From Mycolicibacterium madagascariense (GTDB lineage: Bacteria > Actinomycetota > Actinomycetes > Mycobacteriales > Mycobacteriaceae), in contig NZ_AP022610.1 in assembly GCF_010729665.1 (NCBI RefSeq), positions 2,542,001 to 2,606,000 of the forward strand: 64,000 nt of DNA, in the 5' to 3' direction. A program made the translations under genes and the position numbers. Below, piece after piece: positions 47,371-55,241 of this stretch (positions within the stretch are counted from its first letter, which is position 1; the number at the start of each line of letters is the position of its first letter). The notes below the pieces were generated by a model. It was not told the origin of the DNA. It made no database searches and saw only the letters and a program-made list of their open reading frames with translations.

Positions 47371-47465
47371 GGGATCAGTATCCCTTGCGCCCGAGTGCAC
47401 CGCCCGGCGCGGCGCGCCGCGGCCGTGTTCACCTGCCGTTCGCTCACCAGCGGTAGCAACGAACC

Positions 47466-49055
47466 GTGGACGACAGCCCCGAGGACGCCGGCACCGACCG
47501 CGCGGTGATCAGCCGCAGGACCGCGATCGGTGCGGGTCTGCTGTCGGCGGCCGGCGGCGTCGCCGTGGGGGCAGCGGGCGTCGCCGCCCTGACCGCGAGA
47601 CCCATCGCCCCCGCCGCCGACTGGCCCGCACGCAGCCACGGTGACGCACCGCCGGTGTCCGGTCTGCACCTGCAGTTCGGTGGCGACGCCGCCACCGAGG
47701 TCGTGGTGTCCTGGCATACGTCCGACGCCGTGCGCAATCCGCGCGTGCTCTACGGCACTCCTCTGGGCGGCTTCGGCGCGACGTCGCAGGCGGATCCGGT
47801 GACGTATCGGGACGCCAAGTCGGGCACCGAGATTCGGGTCAACCACGCACGGCTGACCAAGCTGACGCCCGACACCGACTACGTCTACGCCGCCGTGCAC
47901 GACGGTGCGACACCCGAGCTGGGGGTCTTCCGGACCGCGCCCCGCGGCAGGAGCGCCTTCACCTTCACCAGCTTCGGCGACCAGTCCACGCCGAGCGTGT
48001 CGACGCCTGCCGGGTCGAATTCCTTCACCAATGACCATCGCGGTTCGCCGGCCGCAGGCGACGTGACGAGCGGCATCGAACGCATCGCGCCGCTGTTCAA
48101 CCTCGTCAACGGCGACCTCTGCTACGCGAACCTCGCCGCCGATCGGATTCGGGCCTGGTCGGACTGGTTCGACGACACCAGTCGCTCCGCGCGCCACCGG
48201 CCGTGGATGCCCGCCGCAGGCAACCACGAGAACGAGCTCGGCAACGGCCCCGTCGGGTTCGGCGCCTATCAGGCCTACTTCGCCCTGCCGGACTCGAAGT
48301 CCGACGAGGAGTTGCGCGGACTCTGGTACGCCTTCACCGCGGGCGCGGTCAGGGTGATCAGCCTCAACAACGACGACATCTGCTACCAGGACGGCGGGAA
48401 CTCCTACGTTCGGGGTTATTCCGGGGGAGCGCAGCGCCGCTTTCTGGAAGCCGAACTGGCTGCTGCGCAACGGGATTCATCCATCGACTGGATCGTGGTC
48501 TGCATGCACCAGACGGCAATCTCCACCGCCGACGCCAACGGCGCCGATCTGGCGATCCGCGAGGAGTGGCTGCCGCTGTTCGACCGGTACGGCGTCGATC
48601 TGGTGGTGTGCGGACACGAACACCACTACGAGCGGTCCCATCCGCTGCGGGGCGCCCTGCCCACCGACACCAGGACGCCGATCCCCGTCGACTCAGGGAT
48701 CGACCTCGTCGACACCACCAAGGGCACCGTGCATCTGGTGATCGGTGGCGGGGGCACGTCGATTCCGACGAACGGTCTGCTCTTCGCCGACGCGCACTGC
48801 AAGGTCCTGACCGGGGTCGGCGCCCGAGACCCCGAGACCGGCCAGCGGCGGCCCGTCTACGTCGCCGAGGCCGCGCCGTGGTCGGCGTTCCGTGATCGCG
48901 TCAATCCCTATGGCTTCGTAGCGTTCTCGGTGGACCCCGGGACCGGACCGGGAGCGCAGACGACGATCGACGCGACCTACTACGCCGTCACCGGTCTGCA
49001 CGGCGCGCTCGAGGCCGTCGACCGGTTCAGATTGACCAAGCCGCGGCGCGACTAG
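47466..49055 (+). CDS. Tat-exported metallophosphoesterase (purple acid phosphatase-like)
   Basis: 529 residues. A twin-arginine signal is present (SRRTAIGAG, Arg 17-18) with a hydrophobic stretch to about residue 42. An N-terminal fibronectin-like domain (HLQFGGDAATEVVVSWHTSD) precedes the catalytic domain. Metal-site motifs are SFGDQ, NGDLCYAN, AGNHENE, VVCMHQTA and VVCGHEHHYERSHP, the order seen in purple acid phosphatases. It would release phosphate from esters in the periplasm or wall. It is convergent with the efflux gene, overlapping 4 bp. Confidence 0.92.
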   Translation: MDDSPEDAGTDRAVISRRTAIGAGLLSAAGGVAVGAAGVAALTARPIAPAADWPARSHGDAPPVSGLHLQFGGDAATEVVVSWHTSDAVRNPRVLYGTPLGGFGATSQADPVTYRDAKSGTEIRVNHARLTKLTPDTDYVYAAVHDGATPELGVFRTAPRGRSAFTFTSFGDQSTPSVSTPAGSNSFTNDHRGSPAAGDVTSGIERIAPLFNLVNGDLCYANLAADRIRAWSDWFDDTSRSARHRPWMPAAGNHENELGNGPVGFGAYQAYFALPDSKSDEELRGLWYAFTAGAVRVISLNNDDICYQDGGNSYVRGYSGGAQRRFLEAELAAAQRDSSIDWIVVCMHQTAISTADANGADLAIREEWLPLFDRYGVDLVVCGHEHHYERSHPLRGALPTDTRTPIPVDSGIDLVDTTKGTVHLVIGGGGTSIPTNGLLFADAHCKVLTGVGARDPETGQRRPVYVAEAAPWSAFRDRVNPYGFVAFSVDPGTGPGAQTTIDATYYAVTGLHGALEAVDRFRLTKPRRD

Positions 49056-50728
49056 CGCGTCGACCCTCGCAGCGACGACGCCACGGCCGCCAGCACCGCC
49101 AGGATCGCCGAGGCGACGAACACCACCGCGAGGCCGTGCTCGAACGGCGCGGCGATCAGATGCGGGAAGAATTCGCGTCCGGTGAGGGTCTGCTGGTTCG
49201 CCGCGGGCAGCGCCGCGAGCATGCCACTCGGGGCCAGCAGGTGTTCCAGCGGGTTGACCCCGAGCACCGCGGAGAACAGCGTGGCGACCGGGGGCAGCGC
49301 ACCGACGTCGTGCGCGACGCCCGCGGGCACGCCCTGCTGGATGAGGCCGCTCGACATCGCCGCGGGCAGCCGGGCGGACAGACCCGCGACCATCAGGGAG
49401 AAGAACACCCCGATCGACAGTGCGGTGCCCGAGTTCTGGAACGTCGCGCGCATCCCCGAGGCGACGCCGCGCTGCGCGGACGGGACGCTGCTCATGATCG
49501 CCGACGTGTTCGGCGCCGAGAACATCCCGCTGCCGATGCCGTTGACGGCGATCAGGAGCGCGAACGCCCAGTACGGAAAGTCGATCGGCAGCAGGAGCAA
49601 CCCCACGAACGTCGCCCCGAACAGCAGCATCCCCGAGGTGGCGATGCCGCGGGTGCCGAAGCGGTCCGACATCGTGCCCGCCAGCGGGCCGGACAGCAGG
49701 AAGCCCACCGTCAGCGGCAACAGGAAGATGCCCGCCCACAGTGGCGTCTGGTCGTAGTCGTAGCCGTGCAGCGGCAGCCAGATGCCCTGCAGCCAGATGA
49801 TGAGGATGAACTGCAGACCGCCCTGCGCCAGCGACGACGCCAACGTGGCCGCATTGCCCGCGGCGAACGCGCGGTTCCTGAACAGGGCCAGGGCCACCAT
49901 CGGCTCGACGACCCGGGACTCGACGACCACGAACGCGACCAGCAGCAGGACGCCCGCGGCCAGGATGATCAGCACGACGGGGTTCTGCCACCCGGTGGGA
50001 TGCCCTCCGTGCGGCTGCAACCCCATGGTGATGGCGACGAGGATCGCGCTCAGACCGATCGCGAAGGTGAGGTTGCCCCACCAGTCGATGCGTCCGGGAT
50101 GGCGGCCGCCCGCGGGTTCGCGCAGTTTGCGGTAGGCCCAGATGGTCCCGAAGATGCCCACGGGCACGTTGACCCAGAACACCGCCCGCCAGTCCCACGC
50201 CGCCAGCAACCCGCCCGCCACCAGGCCGATGAACTGCCCGGCGAGCGCGGCCACCTGGTTGAAGCCGAGGGCGAACCCCCGGCGCTCGGCCGGGAAGGCA
50301 TCGGTGAGGATGGCCGCCGAGTTCGCGGTCAGCATCGACCCGCCCGCCGCCTGCAATACCCGCCAGCCGATCAGCCAGAGCGCGGCGCGACCGCCCGCGA
50401 ACGGGTCGAACGAGAGCAGGATCGACGCGATCGTGAAGACGGTGAAGCCGAAGTTGTAGATCTTGACCCGGCCGAACATGTCACCGAGGCGGCCCAGGGA
50501 GACGACGAGCACGGACTGCACCAACCGGTAGCCCATGATCATCCACAGCAGGTAGCCGATGTTCGAGGGCGCGAGCGGGTCGAGGTGGATGCCGCGGAAG
50601 ATGGCGGGCAGCGAGATGATGACGATCGACCCGTCGAGCGCCGACATGAACACCGCGGCGGTGGTGTTGGTCAGGACGACCCAGCGGTAGCGGTCGGCCT
50701 TGGCGGCGGGCGGCGCGGAGACCTGCAT
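49052..50728 (-). CDS. DHA2-family multidrug efflux transporter (14 TM)
   Basis: 558 residues with 14 predicted helices, as in EmrB/QacA proteins. Motif A is GRLGDMFGRVKIY after helix 2, and RVLQAAGGSMLTANSAAILTDAFPAERRGFALG carries the drug/H+ antiporter motif of helices 4-5. The extended C-terminal loop before the last helix is usual for this group. It starts at the base next to the MarR regulator's stop codon, so the two are one operon with the regulator first. Substrates are probably lipophilic cations or antibiotics. Confidence 0.92.
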   Translation of the reverse strand: MQVSAPPAAKADRYRWVVLTNTTAAVFMSALDGSIVIISLPAIFRGIHLDPLAPSNIGYLLWMIMGYRLVQSVLVVSLGRLGDMFGRVKIYNFGFTVFTIASILLSFDPFAGGRAALWLIGWRVLQAAGGSMLTANSAAILTDAFPAERRGFALGFNQVAALAGQFIGLVAGGLLAAWDWRAVFWVNVPVGIFGTIWAYRKLREPAGGRHPGRIDWWGNLTFAIGLSAILVAITMGLQPHGGHPTGWQNPVVLIILAAGVLLLVAFVVVESRVVEPMVALALFRNRAFAAGNAATLASSLAQGGLQFILIIWLQGIWLPLHGYDYDQTPLWAGIFLLPLTVGFLLSGPLAGTMSDRFGTRGIATSGMLLFGATFVGLLLLPIDFPYWAFALLIAVNGIGSGMFSAPNTSAIMSSVPSAQRGVASGMRATFQNSGTALSIGVFFSLMVAGLSARLPAAMSSGLIQQGVPAGVAHDVGALPPVATLFSAVLGVNPLEHLLAPSGMLAALPAANQQTLTGREFFPHLIAAPFEHGLAVVFVASAILAVLAAVASSLRGSTR

Positions 50729-51175
50729 CTACAGCCCGTCGGCCAGCCGCTGGATGAGCGGCGTCGCGGCGAGGAGACAGTGGAGCTCGGCATCGGTGAA
50801 TCCGTCGAGCGCCGCGGCGATCTGCTCGACCCGGACGTCGCGCCGCCGCTCCATCACCCGCGCGCCGCGCTCGGTGACCGACATGACGACGCGCCGACCG
50901 TCGTGGGGATCGGCACTGCGCCGGACGAGCTGGCGCTCTTCGAGACCGGCGAGCGTGGCCCCCATGGACTGCGGGCTGATCTGCTCGAGCCGGGCGAGTT
51001 CGGCCGAGGTGGCCGGACCATTGCGCTGGAGCCGCGCGACCGCGGCGACTTCGGGGAACGTGAGTTCGCCGGGGGACCCCGAGGCGCGCAACCGTCGGCG
51101 CAGCAGGCCCATGCTGACGAATAGAGCGCGCGCGACCGCGTCGCGATCGACGGTGGACGTCCGGTGCGAACTCAT
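50729..51175 (-). CDS. MarR-family regulator of the adjacent efflux pump
   Basis: 148 residues. Winged helix-turn-helix at about residues 50-95 (GPATSAELARLEQISPQSMGATLAGLEERQLVRR, wing ADPHDGRRVVMSVTERG). It is followed without a gap by the 14-TM efflux gene, a classic emrR-emrAB-like arrangement in which the ligand of the pump inactivates the repressor. ATG 51175 lies 13 bp from an inverted repeat that is a good autoregulatory operator. Confidence 0.92.
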   Translation of the reverse strand: MSSHRTSTVDRDAVARALFVSMGLLRRRLRASGSPGELTFPEVAAVARLQRNGPATSAELARLEQISPQSMGATLAGLEERQLVRRSADPHDGRRVVMSVTERGARVMERRRDVRVEQIAAALDGFTDAELHCLLAATPLIQRLADGL

Positions 51176-51187
51176 CAGGTGCAACTT

Positions 51188-51203
51188 ATCAGTTTTGGCT
51201 GAT
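51188..51203. promoter_or_regulatory. Inverted-repeat operator of the MarR-efflux operon
   Basis: ATCAG-TTTTGG-CTGAT is a perfect 5-bp inverted repeat with a 6-bp spacer. It overlaps a second symmetric element AACTTATCAGTT (51183-51194). The pair lies immediately upstream of the marR start, matching the size and place of MarR autoregulatory sites. Confidence 0.6.
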
Positions 51204-51315
51204 CGGCTCGCCCGGGCCGTTTCGTCATATTTCCCCCAGGCGGCGACAGGTGTGGCCCAGCCCTGCGGGGGCATGTTGCTCGACATCGGATGGCAAAGCT
51301 GAGAAGGGTCGACGC

Positions 51316-52908
51316 ATGGGGCAGCTCAAAGGGCACGTCGGCGCGGCGGTGCTGGCCGCTGCGGTAGCCGGGACCATGATCACGGGTGGTGTGTTGGCCA
51401 CGCCGACGACACCGTCCGGCGCCGCGTCGCCGCAGCGGTCGGTCGCGCTGGCGGCGCTGCCGGTTCCGTCGGGTTCGGCCGTGGCCCCGCAGAGTGGGCC
51501 GTCCCGGTTCGCGACCGGCGGCGGAGGCGCCGAGAACGCCGTGCTCGTGCCCGTCGTCGTCTCGGTGCGCGATCCCGGGTCCGGTGGCGGCGGGCCGTCG
51601 TCGGCGACGTCGGTCGACGTGCGTTCGGCTGTCACCAATGAGCCTGTGTCCCTTGGTCATTCGCCGACCGTGCGCGCGGTCAACCGAGCGGCGGTCGCGC
51701 AACTCTTCGGATCGCCGTCGCCGCGTGCGGCCGTGACCGCGACCCCGGCCGTCGGACTGTTCACGTCCACCGGAGCGTTCCTCGGCCTGATCGGACCCGG
51801 CGGACTGCTCATCGGCGACGGAGTGCTCCCCGGCCAGAACGGCGGCCTGCTGTTCGGCAACGGCGCGGCGGGCGTCGACCCCGGGGTCGCGGGCGGCAAC
51901 GGCGGGCTGTTCTACGGCAACGGCGGCGCCGGCGGGGCGGGTGCCAACGGCGGCAATGCCGGTCTCGTCGGCAGGGGAGGCGACGGTGGCGCCACCACGC
52001 TGGCCGGGCAGGCCGGCGGTAACGGCGGCAATGGTGGCGCGCTTCTTGGCAACGGCGGCAATGGTGGCTCGAGCGTGTCGGGCGACGGCGGCTTCGGCGG
52101 GAGCGGCGGCGCGATCGCCGGCAGTGGCGGCAACGGGGGATCCAGCATCTCGGGCAACGGCGGCGCGGGCGGTGCAGCCGCGACCATGTTCGGCAATGGC
52201 GGCGCGGGCGGCAGTTCCACCATCGGGGGCGACGGCGGCACCGGAGGGGCGGGCGCCTCCCTCGCCGGCAACGGGGGAGCCGGGGGCAACGGCGGACGGG
52301 CCGCAGCCGGCGGCATTGCCGGAAACGGCGGAAACGGCGGTGCCGGAGCCGATTTCGGGACCGGCGGCAGCGGCGGTGCCGGCGGTTCGGCGCTCGACGG
52401 CACCACCGGGGCCATCGGGGGCAACGGCGGTGACGGCGGCAACTCCGTCATCGGGAACGCAGGCAACGCGGGCAACGGCGGCAACGCCGCGACGACCTCG
52501 GGGCTGGCGGCCGGTGGCAACGGCGGCCGGGGTGGCACGTCAGCCGGTTCGGGCACCGGCGGCACCGGAGGTCGCGGCGGCAACGCCACCTCCACGGGCG
52601 GCAACGCCACCGGCGGCCGTGGCGGCGACGGCGGCAGCGGCGGCCTGACCGGCAACGGTGGCACCGGTGGCGCCGGCGGCAACGCCACCGCGGGAGGCGT
52701 CGCGCGCGGCGGCAACGGCGGCAACGGCAACCATGGCGGGATCGTGGCGCCCGGCGGCTACGGCGGGAACGGCGGCAACGCCATCGGCGGGACCGCAGGC
52801 ATCGGCGGCAACGGCGGCAACGCGGGCCACGGCGCGACGGGCAGCAACGGGCGTCCGGGTGCGGGCGGGACGGGCAGCACCTCCCACGGCAGCGCAGGCA
52901 GCGCCTGA
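51316..52908 (+). CDS. Secreted PGRS-like Gly/Asn-rich protein without a PE domain
   Basis: 530 residues. An N-terminal signal-like helix (HVGAAVLAAAVAGTMITGGVLA, ending near TPTTPS) and a roughly 150-residue Ala/Val/Ser-rich segment lead to LFTSTGAFLGLIGPGGLLIGDGV. From about residue 190 to the end come GNGGxGG repeats as in PE_PGRS proteins. No PE domain is present, so it is not a PE protein. The Gly-rich part probably forms an elongated repeat structure on the surface. ATG 51316 has GAGAAGGG upstream. Confidence 0.85.
   Translation: MGQLKGHVGAAVLAAAVAGTMITGGVLATPTTPSGAASPQRSVALAALPVPSGSAVAPQSGPSRFATGGGGAENAVLVPVVVSVRDPGSGGGGPSSATSVDVRSAVTNEPVSLGHSPTVRAVNRAAVAQLFGSPSPRAAVTATPAVGLFTSTGAFLGLIGPGGLLIGDGVLPGQNGGLLFGNGAAGVDPGVAGGNGGLFYGNGGAGGAGANGGNAGLVGRGGDGGATTLAGQAGGNGGNGGALLGNGGNGGSSVSGDGGFGGSGGAIAGSGGNGGSSISGNGGAGGAAATMFGNGGAGGSSTIGGDGGTGGAGASLAGNGGAGGNGGRAAAGGIAGNGGNGGAGADFGTGGSGGAGGSALDGTTGAIGGNGGDGGNSVIGNAGNAGNGGNAATTSGLAAGGNGGRGGTSAGSGTGGTGGRGGNATSTGGNATGGRGGDGGSGGLTGNGGTGGAGGNATAGGVARGGNGGNGNHGGIVAPGGYGGNGGNAIGGTAGIGGNGGNAGHGATGSNGRPGAGGTGSTSHGSAGSA
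51900..52880 (+). repeat. GGCAACGGCGG-type imperfect repeats (PGRS-like)
   Basis: About 1 kb of degenerate repeats based on GGC-AAC-GGC-GGC units encoding GNGG/GAGG motifs. The low complexity also produces a long false reading frame on the opposite strand made only of Pro, Ala and Leu, which is not a gene. Such tracts are prone to copy-number change and assembly error. Confidence 0.85.
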
Positions 52909-52916
52909 CCCGGGGG

Positions 52917-53300
52917 CTAGCCGGGAACGACGCTGACCGGACATCGCAGCCCGGCAGCGCGACTCAGGCGACGGTCCGCGGTGACGAGCGTGCAATCGAG
53001 GCTCTCGGCGACCGCCACGTAACTCGCGTCGTAGGCGGTGAGGCTGTCGCGCAGGTCCCAGATCCTCCCCAGCAGGCCGTGAACCGGGTAGCGCATGACG
53101 CCGAGACGCTGCCACGTCAGGAGTGCGCGGTGACCGTCGGCTGCGGTGATCCGACCGGCCTGCACCTGTCTTCTCAGCGCGTGCGCGACCTCGCAGTCGA
53201 TCAGATGGGGTGCGTGGAGCGACTCGGCGGCCAGAGTCCTGCGGGCAGGCCCGTCGTTGAGCAGCGCGGAGATGGCGGTCGAGGCGTCGACCACGATCAC
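52917..53300 (-). CDS. vapC: VapC-type PIN-domain toxin ribonuclease
   Basis: 127 residues with the PIN acidic set: Asp 5 (IVVDAS), Glu 37 (DCEVAHAL), Asp 91 (YDASYVA) and Asp 109 (VTADRRL). PIN toxins cut specific RNAs when freed from their antitoxin. GTG 53300 overlaps the antitoxin stop by 4 bp (GTGA). All four catalytic positions are intact, so the toxin is likely active. Confidence 0.92.
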   Translation of the reverse strand: MIVVDASTAISALLNDGPARRTLAAESLHAPHLIDCEVAHALRRQVQAGRITAADGHRALLTWQRLGVMRYPVHGLLGRIWDLRDSLTAYDASYVAVAESLDCTLVTADRRLSRAAGLRCPVSVVPG

Positions 53301-53518
53301 CGTTCGCGTCGCCCGGCCTCGAGGTCCTCGACGAGGAGTTCGGTGCCCACGCCCAGATCCGGTAGCGCGCCCAACAGTTCGGGGGCATCGACGCGACGCG
53401 ACGCCTGCTCCAGCTCGCGCACCGCGAGTGCGGCTACCGACATGCGTTCGCGTGCGGCCAGGAGTTCCAACCGGGAGACCACGTCGTCGGGCACGTTGCG
53501 CAGGTAGAGGGTCCTCAT
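53297..53518 (-). CDS. vapB: VapB antitoxin (FitA-like ribbon-helix-helix)
   Basis: 73 residues. The N-terminal [35 protein letters not shown] fits a FitA-type ribbon-helix-helix DNA-binding domain, and the acidic C terminus (LLVEDLEAG) would bind the toxin. The -10 candidate TAGCAT lies 8 bp before ATG 53518, so the mRNA is probably leaderless or nearly so. Its likely operator is the twin palindrome just upstream. Confidence 0.9.
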   Translation of the reverse strand: MRTLYLRNVPDDVVSRLELLAARERMSVAALAVRELEQASRRVDAPELLGALPDLGVGTELLVEDLEAGRRER

Positions 53519-53527
53519 GTCGCACTA

Positions 53528-53546
53528 TGCTAGCACTGTGCTAGCA
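53528..53546. promoter_or_regulatory. Twin-palindrome operator of vapBC
   Basis: TGCTAGCA-CTG-TGCTAGCA: two identical 8-bp palindromes with centres 11 bp apart, about one helical turn. The first overlaps the -10 box TAGCAT of vapB (complement of 53527-53532). RHH antitoxins bind such tandem short palindromes cooperatively and repress their own operon. Confidence 0.75.
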
Positions 53547-53559
53547 GTGACGGCGCCGG

Positions 53560-54063
53560 CTACAGCGCCTTCAGGTACCGCGTGCTGATCAGCCGCTGCA
53601 TCCCCGTCGTGAACGGGCCCGCGAGTCGGCTCCACCACGTGCCGTGCCGGGAGAAGGCGGTGACCTCGGCGATCACGGCCCCCGCCGTGGGGTCGAACCG
53701 CACCGCGAACAGCTCCTCGCCGATCTCGGCGTGGCCGGGCAACGTTCCGTAGGCGAAGCCGCGGCGGTCGGGTTCGTCGACGACGTAGACCACCCGGCAC
53801 GGCGCCCGCACGGGACCGATCCCCACGATGACCTCGGACCCGACTGCCGCGACCTCGGTGGTCGCCTCGACGCGCAGACCCGCGCCGCGCAGCATGCCCC
53901 ACCGCATCACCGCGTCGGCCGCCTGCTCGTAGCGGTCCCGGCCGTGGCCGATGACGGCCGAGGCGTGCAGGTGGTGGTAGCCCTTCGGGGGAGGCCCCGC
54001 CGTCGCGCCCAGCTCGGAGTAGGTGAAGGGCAGGGCCGCGAGGTCACTCAGTCGCACCGTCAC
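53560..54063 (-). CDS. DUF1990 family protein
   Basis: 167 residues. FTYSELGATAGPPPKGYHHLHASAVIGHGRDRYEQAADAVMRWGMLRGAGLRV and the end SRHGTWWSRLAGPFTTGMQRLISTRYLKAL are characteristic of DUF1990. The function is not established; the fold may bind small ligands. It starts with GTG 54063, divergent from the thioesterase gene with 59 bp between them. Confidence 0.88.
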   Translation of the reverse strand: MTVRLSDLAALPFTYSELGATAGPPPKGYHHLHASAVIGHGRDRYEQAADAVMRWGMLRGAGLRVEATTEVAAVGSEVIVGIGPVRAPCRVVYVVDEPDRRGFAYGTLPGHAEIGEELFAVRFDPTAGAVIAEVTAFSRHGTWWSRLAGPFTTGMQRLISTRYLKAL

Positions 54064-54122
54064 ACCATGCCAGGTGAGGACCGGGGCACGCCGGGCGCCG
54101 GCGCGGGCAATACGGTGGGCGG

Positions 54123-54749
54123 GTGGCCACCGACGCAGACGACCCGCAGTCCGGCGGTGGATTCAATCCGCCCGTGCCGACGCAGCGCGGCGGACCCGAC
54201 TACGGCCGCTTCGTGGAGGCGGTCCGCACGCTGCAGGACCTGGCCCGCAGCGCGGACGCGCCCGACGACGTCGTGACGCATGCCGCCGATCTGATCGAGG
54301 ACGTCAACCGGTTGCTGGCCCCGTACGAGGCCGACGAGTGGCACTCCCCGTCGGGCCGCCGGATGGACCTGCCCAATCGGGGCAACATCATGCAGGTCCC
54401 GGTCGACCTCACCATCACCGAGGCGGGCCGGGTCGGGGGCACCGCCCGGTTCCGTCGATTCCACCTCGGCCGCAACGGCGCCGTGCACGGTGGCGCACTG
54501 GCGTTGCTCTTCGATTCGCTGCTCGGCTTCGCCGCGTTCAAGCTCAGCGGCAGCACCCGCCAGCGCACCGCCTTCCTGCACGTCGACTATCGCAAGATCG
54601 CCCTGGTGGAGAAGGAGTTGCTGGTGGATGCAGGCATCGATCGCGTCGAGGGTCGCAAGATCTTCGTGACGGGCCGGCTGCTGGACGGTGACACCGTGCT
54701 GTGCGAGGCCAACGCGCTGTTCCTCAAGCTCCTGCCGGGACAGCCGTGA
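54123..54749 (+). CDS. PaaI-like hotdog thioesterase
   Basis: 208 residues. The C-terminal half is a hotdog domain with FHLGRNGAVHGGALALLFDSLLGFAA, containing the N..HGG motif and downstream Asp of PaaI-type thioesterases. The N-terminal part (about 1-90) is helical and polar. It would hydrolyse an acyl-CoA. GTG 54123. Its stop overlaps the start of the next gene (GTGA), so the two are coupled, and they precede the thrS-pim cluster. Confidence 0.87.
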   Translation: MATDADDPQSGGGFNPPVPTQRGGPDYGRFVEAVRTLQDLARSADAPDDVVTHAADLIEDVNRLLAPYEADEWHSPSGRRMDLPNRGNIMQVPVDLTITEAGRVGGTARFRRFHLGRNGAVHGGALALLFDSLLGFAAFKLSGSTRQRTAFLHVDYRKIALVEKELLVDAGIDRVEGRKIFVTGRLLDGDTVLCEANALFLKLLPGQP

Positions 54750-55168
54750 GCCGGTTGCGCCAGGCCAGGCACCGGTGGGCGCGCTGGCGCGACTCGCTGC
54801 GCGCGCGGCCGACCCTCGACCTGGCCTACCGCATCGGCGTGGGTGTCGTCGGCCTCGTCGTGCTCGGCCTCGGCATCGTCGCCATCCCCTACCCGGGGCC
54901 CGGCTGGGCGATCGTGTTCATCGGGCTGGCGATCCTCGCGTCGGAATTCGAATGGGCGCACCGGCTCCTAACGTGGACACGCGGGCACTACGACCGGTTC
55001 ATGGACTGGTTCACCGCGCAGGGCCCAGCCATCAAGGCCGTCGGGTTCGTGCTCACCGCGGCCGTCGTCGCGGTCACGCTCTGGCTGCTGGGAGCCGTCG
55101 GCTTCGCCGCGGGCCTGCTCGGCATCGAGCAACCCTGGATGAAGAGTCCGATCGGGCTGGGGTCCTGA
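54746..55168 (+). CDS. PGPGW-domain small membrane protein (TIGR02611 type)
   Basis: 140 residues. After a basic N terminus comes a helical hairpin VGVVGLVVLGLGIVAIPYPGPGWAIVFIGLAILASEFEWA, whose YPGPGW turn defines the family. A second membrane pair lies near residues 95-128. The family is found widely in Actinobacteria; its role is unknown. GTG 54746 overlaps the thioesterase stop. Confidence 0.87.
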   Translation: MSRLRQARHRWARWRDSLRARPTLDLAYRIGVGVVGLVVLGLGIVAIPYPGPGWAIVFIGLAILASEFEWAHRLLTWTRGHYDRFMDWFTAQGPAIKAVGFVLTAAVVAVTLWLLGAVGFAAGLLGIEQPWMKSPIGLGS

Positions 55169-55241
55169 GGACCCGCCCCGATAGCATGGTCGCGTTCATC
55201 CCCGCACCCCCGTCGCCCACGCCCCGCTAGGAGACCCCCCG

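Noticed and set aside
51912..52730. Pro/Leu/Ala-only minus-strand frame
   Set aside because: Mirror of the GGC-rich PGRS repeats; low-complexity artefact.
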